Source: Lacticaseibacillus yichunensis (lineage in GTDB: Bacteria > Bacillota > Bacilli > Lactobacillales > Lactobacillaceae). Taken from it: a DNA stretch of 62,803 bases. The first letter of the stretch is position 1. Every line of letters starts with the position of its first letter. The notes below the pieces were generated by a model. That model worked only from the letters and a program-made list of their open reading frames with translations, made no database searches and was not told the origin of the DNA. A program made the position numbers and the translations under genes. The DNA is taken from the NCBI RefSeq assembly GCF_003946405.1, contig NZ_RHOG01000012.1, positions 1-62,803 on the forward strand. The letters run 5' to 3'. Shown here piece by piece: positions 34,969-42,763 of the stretch.

Positions 34969-35967
34969 ATGGCCAAAAAGGAAACGCAACCGCCAACAAA
35001 GAAACGCAAGAAGCGCCTATTTTCTGACATTCTGGTGATCATCATCTTCTTCAGCGGACTGGCGGTGTTCGCCTATCCTTTTGTGGCAAATGCGGTCAAC
35101 AATCTCGTTATGTCCTATCGGCAGAAGCAAGACGCGGCGATCATCAAGGAAAATGCCAAGAGGCAAGCCGCCGAGCGCGAGGCGCAAAACAAGAAGATCG
35201 CGGAGATCGGTCTGCGGCCAAACGCCGACATCTTCAAGGCAACAGGCAAGGTCAGTGGGACAGCTGCGTATTTGCAGAAGCACCTGATCGGGGCGGTCAC
35301 CATTCCCAGCATTCGCATCAATATTCCACTCTACGATGATACGAATGAAACGACGCTTCAATCCGGCGCGGCGGTCTTGCCCGGGACCAGTTTTCCAACA
35401 GGCAAGAAAAATACGCACACGGTGATCTCGGCGCACAGCGCGCTACCCGGCAAGCAACTTTTCACCGACCTGGAGAAGGTGAAAAAAGGCGAGCAGTTTA
35501 TTATCACTGTTGATAGTAAGCACATGGCCTACGAAGTCGATACCATCGAAGTCGTGGAACCGGATGACACCAGCTCGCTCAAGCTCCAGGCAGGGCGCGA
35601 TATTGCGACCTTGATGACGTGCACCCCTTACATGATCAATTCCCACCGCCTCCTCGTCACCGGCCACCGTGTTCCGTACACGGAAGAACTTGCGGCTGAT
35701 ACGAAAAAGGCGGATCAGCACCGCAACTGGCTCAGCATTGCCATCATCGCCCTGGCGGTGGTGGGTGCTGGGCTGGCGATCTGGCTGATCGTGCGGGCGG
35801 TGCGCAAGTATAAGGCGAAGAAGGCGGCTGCGGCCGGCGCCGGCACCGAGGCGTTGGCGGCGAAAAATGTCACCGAATCGCCGGCATCTGGCGCGACGGG
35901 AGACAACGTGGACGGTCATGCTGCAGACAGTGCAGGCGACCAACCGGATTCCCATTCACCCTCATAA
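34969..35967 (+). CDS. srtC: Class C pilin sortase
   Basis: The protein has 332 residues with an N-terminal membrane helix (about 22-44), a sortase domain with catalytic His in VISAHSA, Cys in LMTCTPYMINSHRLLVTGHR and Arg in the same stretch, and a C-terminal membrane helix with an Ala/Gly-rich tail. It should cross-link the pilins encoded upstream. The lid region reads ADIFKAT, where class C sortases usually carry DPF, DPW or DPY. The start ATG follows AAAGGAGATCGT. Base composition returns to the genome norm here. Confidence 0.92.
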   Translation: MAKKETQPPTKKRKKRLFSDILVIIIFFSGLAVFAYPFVANAVNNLVMSYRQKQDAAIIKENAKRQAAEREAQNKKIAEIGLRPNADIFKATGKVSGTAAYLQKHLIGAVTIPSIRINIPLYDDTNETTLQSGAAVLPGTSFPTGKKNTHTVISAHSALPGKQLFTDLEKVKKGEQFIITVDSKHMAYEVDTIEVVEPDDTSSLKLQAGRDIATLMTCTPYMINSHRLLVTGHRVPYTEELAADTKKADQHRNWLSIAIIALAVVGAGLAIWLIVRAVRKYKAKKAAAAGAGTEALAAKNVTESPASGATGDNVDGHAADSAGDQPDSHSPS

Positions 35968-35980
35968 GTAGTCAACAAGA

Positions 35981-36013
35981 AGCAGTCGCAAACTCTAATG
36001 CGGCTGCTTTTTT
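35981..36013 (+). terminator. Terminator of the pilus operon
   Basis: AGCAGTCGCA and TGCGGCTGCT pair and are followed by TTTTTTC. Confidence 0.85.
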
Positions 36014-36248
36014 CATGCCCAAAATGCAGCACTAATAAGGCCGCGAAACGCCGTAATACCAGCGCTTCGCGGCCCTTAAACCGCAACCCAAACGAATTTT
36101 ACTTCCTATTAAATAGTAACCACAGACCCGGGCCTCAGCCTTACAGTTCCCGATGCCGAATCACCGCCGCAGACCCGACAAGCGAGAGGCGCACCAGCCC
36201 AATGCAGGTGCCGAGATAGGGCCACAGGGCGTCTGCCTTCAAACCAGT
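36014..36248. other. Convergent intergenic region
   Basis: No gene was found. A hairpin, GGCCGCGAA.../TTCGCGGCC (36039-36074), probably ends the uvrA-like transcript from the right. An inverse copy of the recurrent TTTAATAGGAAG-type motif lies at 36098-36114. Confidence 0.45.
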
Positions 36249-38786
36249 TTACGCCAGCCCAAACCGCCGCAGATGATCCGCCAGATATTTTCCGGTATGG
36301 CCGGCGCCACTGGCTGCGACCTGCGCCGGGGTGCCGGCCGCGACAATCTGGCCGCCTTCACTGCCGCCGCCCGGGCCCATGTCGAGGATGTAATCGGCGT
36401 TGGCCAGCACATCCAGGTCGTGCTCGATCGCCAGCACCGTGCCGCCTGCATCGATCAGCGATTGGAAAACACCGAGTAGCACCTGAACATCAAGGGGATG
36501 TAGCCCGACAGACGGCTCGTCGAAAACAAACAGCGTCCCATTTTGCGCCCGGCCCATGTGCGCCGTCAGCTTCAATCGCTGGGCCTCGCCGCCGGATAAC
36601 GTCGGGGTGCTTTCGCCCAGATGCAGATAGCCGAGCCCCATATCATGCAGCGTCTGCAAGGTCTTCTCGATCGCCGGAAGCGCCTCGAGCACAGGCAACG
36701 CCTCGTCGACCGAGAGATCCAGCAGGTCGGCAATGCTGCGGTCGTGCCAGCGGACTTCGAGCACCTTTTGCGCATAGCGCCGGCCGCCGCATGTCGGACA
36801 CACCGTTTGCATGTCCGGCAGATACTGAATGTCCAGATTGATGGTGCCGGTGCCGCCGCAAGTTGGGCACGCGCCAGCCGCGACATTATAGGAAAAATCG
36901 CTTGCGGTATAGCCGCGTTCGGCGCTTTCGGGCAGCCCCGCGAACAGCGCCCGCAGATTGTCCAAAATGTTGGTGTATGTGGCCACCGTGGAGCGCACAT
37001 TTTTCCCGACCGGACTGGCGTCGATGGCAACGACCCGGCGCAACCCGCCGCGAACGAGGTCGCGCGTCCAACTCGGCGCCGGGGCGGCCTTGGTCGCGGT
37101 GAGCGCCGGGACCAGGCCGTCGAACACCAGCGTCGATTTGCCCGCCCCGGAAAAACCGGAGACAACGGACATCTGATTGAGCGGCAGGCGCACGGTCAGA
37201 TCATGGAGATTGAAGCGGTCGGTAACGGTCACGCCGAACCATTTTTTCACCAGCGGCTCGCGACGCCGGGCGGTGGACCGCACGGAAAGCGGCGCCTGGC
37301 CGGTGAGAAATGGGCCGATGAGCGACGTCGGGCGCGCGGCGATGGCGGCTGGTATGCCTTGATTGAGCAGGCGGCCGCCAGCGTTGCCGGCACCTGGACC
37401 GATCTCGAGGACCTGGTCGGCAGCTTCGATGATCGCGGTGTCGTGGTCGACAACAATCACCGAATTGCCCTGATCGACCAGGCTGCGCATCACCTCCAGC
37501 AGGCCCGCGACATTGGCGGGATGCAGGCCGATCGACGGCTCATCGAGGACGTACAAGACGCCGGTGGTCTGGGTGCGCAACGTCCGGGCCAGCTGAATCC
37601 GCTGGAGTTCCCCGGTCGACAGGCTCATGCCGGCGCGGCTGAGCGTCAGATAGCCGAGGCCGAGATCACGCAACGGCGTCAGAATCTGGGTCAACTCGCG
37701 CAGGATGTCCTGGGCCAGCGGCTGCATGTCATCCGGCAGCCAGGTGAAAATAGTGGGGATGAAGGCCGTTAATTCGGAAAGCGTCATCTCGGACACTTCC
37801 GCAATATTTTTCCCCTTGAGCAACTGCGTCAACAACTCCGGCTTGAAGCGGCTGCCGTGGCAAGTCGGGCAGGTGCCGAATTCGTAGAACTTGTTCAGCC
37901 GCGCGATCGCCCGCTCGTTGGTCGTGGTCTTCATTGAATCCTCGACGGCATTGAACGCATTCTCGTACACCGCGTTGTCCATGTGGAAAATTTTGCCCGT
38001 CTTGGACGGAATGTTGATGGCAAAAGTCTGCCGTGGGCCATGCCACACCATTTCCTGTTGGGCGGCGGGCAGATCCTCAAACGGGGTGTCGATATCGACG
38101 CCGGCGTATTGCGCGACGATCTGCATGAAGTTGCGGCCGGGCAGCCGCCACGAGGCCACGGCGCCTTCGCGAATGGTTTTCGCTGGATCGGGAATCAGGC
38201 GGCTGACGGCGAGTGTTTTCGCCTGACCGGTACCGTCGCAGGTGGGGCAGGCCCCCGTCGAGTTGAAGGCAAAATCCTCGGCGCCAAACGCGCGAAATGC
38301 GACGCCGCAAGTCGGGCAGGTGATCACGCCCATGCCAGAGCCCGGCACATTCGGCAGATCCATCGCCTCGGCGATCTTCAAGGTTGGCGGCACCTGATGC
38401 CCATTGGGACAGCGCGGCGACCCCAGCCGGGAAAAGGCCAGCCGCAGCACATTCAGCGCCTCGGTCGTCGTGCCCACGGTCGAACGGATGCCAGGCACCA
38501 CCGGTCGCTGCCGCAACGCGATCGCGCTGGGGATGTGCTCGACTTTTTCCACCTTGGCGTGCCCGACCTGGCCGAGCCGGCGCCGCGTGTACGTGGACAG
38601 CGCGGAGACATAGCGGCGCATGCCCTCCGAATACAGCACGCCCATTGCGAGCGACGATTTGCCCGAGCCACTGCGGCCGGTGATCGCGACAAGCTGATGG
38701 AGCGGAATGTCGACAGAGAGTTGCTTGAGATTGTGCTCATACGCGCCGATCACGCGGATGGCGTTTGGAATCGTGGTAGAATGCAT
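36249..38786 (-). CDS. UvrA paralogue (class II, UvrA2/DrrC-like)
   Basis: The protein has 845 residues, about 100 shorter than housekeeping UvrA. Two ABC ATPase modules are present: Walker A GRSGSGKSS and GFSGAGKST, signatures LSTGELQRIQLARTL and LSGGEAQRLKLTAHMG. Cysteine pairs for zinc are at CPTCGVAF/CPTCDGTG and CPTCGGTG/CPTCGGRRY. The small size suggests that part of the UvrB-binding and insertion region is missing, as in UvrA2 proteins linked to resistance to DNA-binding drugs. ATG at 38786 follows GAGGTGTTTAC. It is divergent from the nitroreductase gene, with only 26 bp between the starts. Confidence 0.9.
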   Translation of the reverse strand: MHSTTIPNAIRVIGAYEHNLKQLSVDIPLHQLVAITGRSGSGKSSLAMGVLYSEGMRRYVSALSTYTRRRLGQVGHAKVEKVEHIPSAIALRQRPVVPGIRSTVGTTTEALNVLRLAFSRLGSPRCPNGHQVPPTLKIAEAMDLPNVPGSGMGVITCPTCGVAFRAFGAEDFAFNSTGACPTCDGTGQAKTLAVSRLIPDPAKTIREGAVASWRLPGRNFMQIVAQYAGVDIDTPFEDLPAAQQEMVWHGPRQTFAINIPSKTGKIFHMDNAVYENAFNAVEDSMKTTTNERAIARLNKFYEFGTCPTCHGSRFKPELLTQLLKGKNIAEVSEMTLSELTAFIPTIFTWLPDDMQPLAQDILRELTQILTPLRDLGLGYLTLSRAGMSLSTGELQRIQLARTLRTQTTGVLYVLDEPSIGLHPANVAGLLEVMRSLVDQGNSVIVVDHDTAIIEAADQVLEIGPGAGNAGGRLLNQGIPAAIAARPTSLIGPFLTGQAPLSVRSTARRREPLVKKWFGVTVTDRFNLHDLTVRLPLNQMSVVSGFSGAGKSTLVFDGLVPALTATKAAPAPSWTRDLVRGGLRRVVAIDASPVGKNVRSTVATYTNILDNLRALFAGLPESAERGYTASDFSYNVAAGACPTCGGTGTINLDIQYLPDMQTVCPTCGGRRYAQKVLEVRWHDRSIADLLDLSVDEALPVLEALPAIEKTLQTLHDMGLGYLHLGESTPTLSGGEAQRLKLTAHMGRAQNGTLFVFDEPSVGLHPLDVQVLLGVFQSLIDAGGTVLAIEHDLDVLANADYILDMGPGGGSEGGQIVAAGTPAQVAASGAGHTGKYLADHLRRFGLA

Positions 38787-38812
38787 GTAAACACCTCGAG
38801 AGAAGGAAAAAT

Positions 38813-39556
38813 ATGCAGCTGGATCAACGCGCATTGGCGCATCGTTCGATCAGAAAATTCACCGGCAACTTGACGGCGGAGGAACGCCTCGCCTTAACGG
38901 ATGTGGCTCAGGCCACGGCGAGTTCGCGCTTTGGCCAGCAGTTCTCGCTGATTCACGTCGCGGATCCGGCCAAGCGGGCTGTGATCGCAGGCATCACCCA
39001 TGGCGATTTTGTGGCCGGCCCGACCGGCGACTTATTCATCTTCGTGGTCGACCAACACCGCAACCATTTGTTGATGCAAAATAGCGGGCAGTCCCTGGCC
39101 AATTTGGAAAACTGGGACGCGTTTTTGGCTGGCGTCTTTGACGCAACGCTGGCCGCCCAAAACATGGTGGCCGCCGCGGAACGAAGCGGACTGGGCGCCT
39201 GTTTTCTAGGCAGCATCCTCAACGACCCGGCGCAAATGATCGACTTGCTCAACTTGCCCCAGCACACTTTTCCGCTGTTGGGACTGATTGTCGGGCGTCC
39301 CGCCGAAACGCCGGAAGCCAAACCCCGCTTGCCGCATGACGCGGTGGTGGGCGAGGACACGTATCCGAAGGCCGTGCCGCTTGGCGATTACGATGCGCGG
39401 GTTCAGTCTTATTATGCCACACGTTCCTGGGGCGCGCGGGATGAGCGTTTCACCTCGATGCTGCAGGCACAGCTGACCGCCGATCTGGCGCATCGCAATG
39501 AGATTGGCGCGATCTTGAAGCGGCAGGGTTTCAATTTGCCGGACCGGGCGGAATAG
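38813..39556 (+). CDS. NfsA-type FMN nitroreductase
   Basis: The protein has 247 residues. The N-terminal HRSIRKFTGNL provides the FMN-binding arginines, and the central TLAAQNMVAAAERSGLGACFLGS and FPLLGLIVGRPAE segments are typical of NfsA/FRP oxidoreductases that reduce nitro compounds, flavins or quinones with NAD(P)H. The start ATG follows GAGAAGGAAAAAT. It is divergent from the UvrA paralogue, so the pair may respond jointly to toxic compounds. Confidence 0.9.
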   Translation: MQLDQRALAHRSIRKFTGNLTAEERLALTDVAQATASSRFGQQFSLIHVADPAKRAVIAGITHGDFVAGPTGDLFIFVVDQHRNHLLMQNSGQSLANLENWDAFLAGVFDATLAAQNMVAAAERSGLGACFLGSILNDPAQMIDLLNLPQHTFPLLGLIVGRPAETPEAKPRLPHDAVVGEDTYPKAVPLGDYDARVQSYYATRSWGARDERFTSMLQAQLTADLAHRNEIGAILKRQGFNLPDRAE

Positions 39557-39582
39557 CGAGATTGGGATGATGCCTGTGCGAC

Positions 39583-39618
39583 AAAAAAGACCCGAAGCAA
39601 TTCGCCTCGGGTCTTGGA
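39583..39618. terminator. Terminator, best on minus strand
   Basis: AAGACCCGA and TCGGGTCTT pair; on the minus strand six T follow. It closes the MarR gene and may also serve the nitroreductase gene. Confidence 0.7.
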
Positions 39619-39707
39619 TGACACATGTATGACACGGCACTGGGAAAAAACGTTGTTTTATCCCAGCCCCTGTATAGGTGCGCTGATTTTACAGCAGTGT
39701 CGTGGGC

Positions 39708-39807
39708 CAAATGTCCGGGTCCGAGCAGCTAAGGTGCCAATCACCTGGTCCAAAGTGCGGACCTGGCGCTTGGGACACTTACCTGTCGGACCCAAAACCG
39801 ACATTTG
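39708..39807. repeat. Cloverleaf-like inverted-repeat element
   Basis: Outer arms CAAATGTCCGGGTCCGA and TCGGACCCAAAACCGACATTTG (39708-39724, 39786-39807) enclose two adjacent hairpins, AGGTG/CACCT (39732-39746) and GGTCC/GGACC (39747-39763). It lies between the terminator at 39583 and the end of the MarR gene. Neither direction shows a clear promoter. It is not a tRNA. Confidence 0.55.
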
Positions 39808-39818
39808 TCCCACTTCCA

Positions 39819-40307
39819 TTACATGTCGTCGTCTTCATCGTCCTCTTCCTCATCGTCGCAGTCCACATCGATCGGGCCGGCGCCGTTTGGATGGGCCTGA
39901 TTGAGCAGAATGTTGGCCTTGGCCAGCAATTTGATCAACTGCTTGAAACGCTTTTTGCCCAGGCCATCGCGCACCGTTTCCATCGGCGCCTGGTACGTCG
40001 GCGTCAAGGCAATCAACTCCTCTTGCCCCTTGGCCGTCAAACTCAGCGTGAATGAACGGTTGTCCGCGGTATCCATTTCCTTGGCAAGCAGTTGGTCGGC
40101 GATCAGCGGCGTCAGCATTTTCGTCACAGCGGCCTTGCTGATGCCCATCGCCTCGGCGACTTTGCTGGGCGTCGGCGGCGTCTTTTCCGCAGCGACCCAA
40201 AACAGCAGGTTCTGTTGGCTGATCGGGCGGCTTTCGTCACCCAGCGGCGGCACGAGCCGGGCGAACTGGTTCAGCGTTTGGGTATAGCGCAAGTTTTTGG
40301 CAGTCAT
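39819..40307 (-). CDS. MarR-family transcriptional regulator with acidic tail
   Basis: The protein has 162 residues. A winged helix-turn-helix (TPSKVAEAMGISKAAVTKML, wing DTADNRSFTLSLTAKG) fits MarR. The last 20 residues are nearly all Asp and Glu (DCDDEEEDDEDDDM), an unusual tail that could act as DNA mimic or metal sensor. ATG at 40307 follows GAGGAGGATCCCC. The effector and targets are unknown; the neighbouring HD hydrolase is divergent. Confidence 0.87.
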   Translation of the reverse strand: MTAKNLRYTQTLNQFARLVPPLGDESRPISQQNLLFWVAAEKTPPTPSKVAEAMGISKAAVTKMLTPLIADQLLAKEMDTADNRSFTLSLTAKGQEELIALTPTYQAPMETVRDGLGKKRFKQLIKLLAKANILLNQAHPNGAGPIDVDCDDEEEDDEDDDM

Positions 40308-40382
40308 GGGGATCCTCCTCTTATTTTCCTTACTTTAATCATAACGTTATGAACCGTGGTAAACCAAATGAAAGGCATCAAG

Positions 40383-41033
40383 ATGACAGAAAACACACGT
40401 CTCGGGGCATTAATAGAATACGCAAAACAGGCGGCCAGCGCGGATCACAGCGGCCACGGCTTCGACCACATTCAGCGAGTCGCGGCCACGACGCGCAAGC
40501 TGCTCGCCGAAACGCCTGAAGCAGACCCGTCGATCGCGCTGGCCGCCGCGATTCTGCACGATACCTACGACGATAAATTGGTGGCCGATCCCGCGGTTGC
40601 GCGCGCAAAAACGCAGGCGGAATTGGCGGCAGTCGGCGATACCCCCGACACGCAGGAGCTGATCTTGGCCATCATCGATCACATGAGTTTCAAAAGCAAT
40701 CTGGACGCGGCCCAACCCCTGCCTTTAGAAGGTCAGCTGGTGCAAGACGCCGACCGCCTGGATGCGCTGGGCGCGATTGGCATCGCCCGCGCGTTTATGT
40801 TCGGCGGCGCACATGGCAGCGTGATGTACGACCCGGACATTGCCCCGCGTGAAACAATCACCCCGGCGAATTACCGCGAGGCCGTCCCGGTGATCAATCA
40901 TTTTTATGAAAAATTGCTGCGCCTGCCGGCCACGATGAACACCGAAGCGGGAAAACGCCTCGCGATGCAGCGCGCCAAGGTGATGCAGGATTTTCTGGCG
41001 GAATTCAAAGCGGAGTGGCATGGCGAGGCGTAA
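40383..41033 (+). CDS. HD-domain phosphohydrolase (YpgQ-like)
   Basis: The protein has 216 residues. Metal ligands of the HD superfamily are visible: His in SGHGFDHIQRV, His-Asp in AAILHDTYDD, and a later Asp in VQDADRLDALGAIG. Similar proteins are nucleotide (pyro)phosphohydrolases. ATG at 40383 is chosen for AAAGG 8 bp upstream; ATG at 40368 is also in frame. It is divergent from the MarR gene. Confidence 0.87.
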   Translation: MTENTRLGALIEYAKQAASADHSGHGFDHIQRVAATTRKLLAETPEADPSIALAAAILHDTYDDKLVADPAVARAKTQAELAAVGDTPDTQELILAIIDHMSFKSNLDAAQPLPLEGQLVQDADRLDALGAIGIARAFMFGGAHGSVMYDPDIAPRETITPANYREAVPVINHFYEKLLRLPATMNTEAGKRLAMQRAKVMQDFLAEFKAEWHGEA

Positions 41034-41192
41034 GCCGGGGTCCAGCGAACCGCGCGTCTGGCTGAGCCTCTGGCCAACGACGTTTGGGGCGCGTCGGCAT
41101 AGGCCTGCGGGGCGGCCCACCCAGCGGCAGCGCTCTTTTCGTTGGCGAAGGGAGAGAAATGCCCAAAAGTAGCACATTTTTGTGGTTTTGGC

Positions 41193-41221
41193 TTGCGTGA
41201 TTCGCGGATTCATTGTATATT
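41193..41221 (+). promoter_or_regulatory. Promoter of tRNA-Thr
   Basis: TTGCGT (41193-41198) and TATATT (41216-41221) are separated by 17 bp. Confidence 0.7.
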
Positions 41222-41247
41222 GATTGGGCAGGTTTTTTTACAACCAT

Positions 41248-41320
41248 GCCGTCTTAGCTCAGTAGGTAGAGCGCATCCATGGTAAGGATGAGGTCGCTGG
41301 TTCGAATCCAGTAGACGGCA
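41248..41320 (+). tRNA. tRNA-Thr (anticodon GGT)
   Basis: The 73-nt cloverleaf has acceptor arms GCCGTCT/AGACGGC, a D arm starting AGCTCAGTAGGTAGAGC, an anticodon stem CATCC/GGATG with loop ATGGTAA (anticodon GGT), and a T arm with GGTTCGAATCC. CCA is not encoded. A strong terminator follows 3 bp downstream, so it is a single-gene transcript. Confidence 0.97.
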
Positions 41321-41323
41321 GCA

Positions 41324-41353
41324 GGCCCAACATCGCGGGATGTTGGGTTTTTT
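41324..41353 (+). terminator. Terminator of tRNA-Thr
   Basis: GCCCAACATC and GGATGTTGGGT pair and eight or more T follow. Confidence 0.9.
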
Positions 41354-41392
41354 TTTACCTTCAGCGCAACTTTCAAGAATCGAGGTGCCTTC

Positions 41393-42070
41393 ATGTCAGT
41401 CAAAACAATTGTCCGCCGCGTGTTCACCCTGGTCGTGATGTTTCTGGCCTATCAGATCGGCGAGGCGTTTGTGCTGGTGCCGGGACTGATCAGCCGCGGC
41501 ACCACGCCGGTCGTTTACACCGCCATCCTGTTTTCCGCGATCTTCGGCGGGTTGATCGCCCTGCTTTGGCGCGTGTATGCCACCAATCATCAAGCGGACC
41601 AGGATCCGTTCATTCATCGCCAGCCGTTTGACGGCAAGCGGGCACTCTTGATGGTCGGCTTGATCGTCGCGCTTTTTGCCGTTCAGGCGCTGTCGTCGGT
41701 GTTGATCTCTCATCAAGTGGCCAGCGAATCGCAGAATCAGGATCTGCTCCTGCAATATTTGGCCGAGTCGCCGCTTGCCATGACCCTGATCGTCGTCGTT
41801 GGCGCGCCGCCCGTGGAGGAGCTGCTGTTTCGCGGTTTGTTGATGCAAGCCGTACCGCATCCGGAGAAAAAATCGTGGCGCTGGCTCGCCGCGGGGCTTT
41901 CGGCGATCGTTTTTGGCTTGGCCCATGCCGGCGTCAGTGATCCCGTCAATTTGCTCGTCTATTCGGCGATGGGCTTTGTTTTCGCCAGCGCCTACACGCT
42001 GACCGGCGACCTTCGCTACAGCATCGGGCTTCACATGTTGAATAATTTCGCAGCCCTATTTTTGCCATGA
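41393..42070 (+). CDS. CPBP-family intramembrane metalloprotease
   Basis: The protein has 225 residues and about six membrane helices. The three CPBP (Abi/Rce1-like) motifs are present: EELLFRGLL (EExxxR), FGLAHAG (FxxxH), and HMLNN near the C-terminus. In lactobacilli such proteins often accompany bacteriocin immunity, but no bacteriocin gene is near. The start ATG follows CGAGGTGCCTTC. Confidence 0.9.
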   Translation: MSVKTIVRRVFTLVVMFLAYQIGEAFVLVPGLISRGTTPVVYTAILFSAIFGGLIALLWRVYATNHQADQDPFIHRQPFDGKRALLMVGLIVALFAVQALSSVLISHQVASESQNQDLLLQYLAESPLAMTLIVVVGAPPVEELLFRGLLMQAVPHPEKKSWRWLAAGLSAIVFGLAHAGVSDPVNLLVYSAMGFVFASAYTLTGDLRYSIGLHMLNNFAALFLP

Positions 42071-42116
42071 ACAATGGGGCTGAGGCTTAGGTGAAAATAG
42101 AAAGTGGAGGCACGCC

Positions 42117-42638
42117 ATGCAGATGCGGGCACTCACACCGGCGGATGCCGCGGCCTACCTGGTCTATCGGCGCGACACGCTGGCGCATGATCGGGATAAT
42201 CCCTACAACCAAAATCGCATCCGCCAAATGACGGTGGAAGCGACGATCACCCCGGTGCTGGCCCGCATTGCCCAGGCGGCGCGCCCCGATGAAACCGGGA
42301 TGCGGCAACGCACGCTGTATCTGTTCGATGACGCAAACACCGCGATTCTTGGCCGCGTCAGCATGCGTACCCATCTCTCCCCGGCGATGCGCGGGTATGC
42401 CGGCCACATCGGTTACGACGTTGCGCCAAGTGCCCGTGGTCGTGGGTTAGCGAAGTGGATTCTGCGAGACGCCGTGGCGCAATATGCCGGTGTCGTGCCA
42501 TTCGTCATTGTGAGCGCCGCAGTCGGCAACTTGGCCAGTCAGCACGTGATCGAAAGCTGCGGCGGCCAGTCACAAGGCATCCATGAGCGCGACGGGGAGC
42601 GCTACTATCTTTACCAGATTCCCACGACGCAAGCCTGA
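42117..42638 (+). CDS. GNAT-family N-acetyltransferase
   Basis: The protein has 173 residues. The acetyl-CoA loop region reads VAPSARGRGLAKWIL (the Q/RxxGxG/A motif), followed by the family segment NLASQHVIESCGG. The acceptor substrate is unknown. The ATG follows AGTGGAGGCACGCC. It lies 46 bp behind the CPBP gene and is likely co-transcribed. Confidence 0.9.
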   Translation: MQMRALTPADAAAYLVYRRDTLAHDRDNPYNQNRIRQMTVEATITPVLARIAQAARPDETGMRQRTLYLFDDANTAILGRVSMRTHLSPAMRGYAGHIGYDVAPSARGRGLAKWILRDAVAQYAGVVPFVIVSAAVGNLASQHVIESCGGQSQGIHERDGERYYLYQIPTTQA

Positions 42639-42663
42639 TCCGGTGATCTCAAAATTCAGAACG

Positions 42664-42712
42664 CAAAAGACCCGCAAGCCGCGAAAAATTTTCGTCGCTT
42701 GCGGGTCTTTGT
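42664..42712. terminator. Bidirectional terminator
   Basis: AAAGACCCGCAAG and CTTGCGGGTCTTT form a 13-bp stem with an inner CG-rich extension; it serves both the acetyltransferase and helD. Confidence 0.85.
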
Positions 42713-42763
42713 TTTGAAAAATTGGGTGTGCCGGCTCCGAGGCAGAGGCACTGCGCCAGTCCC

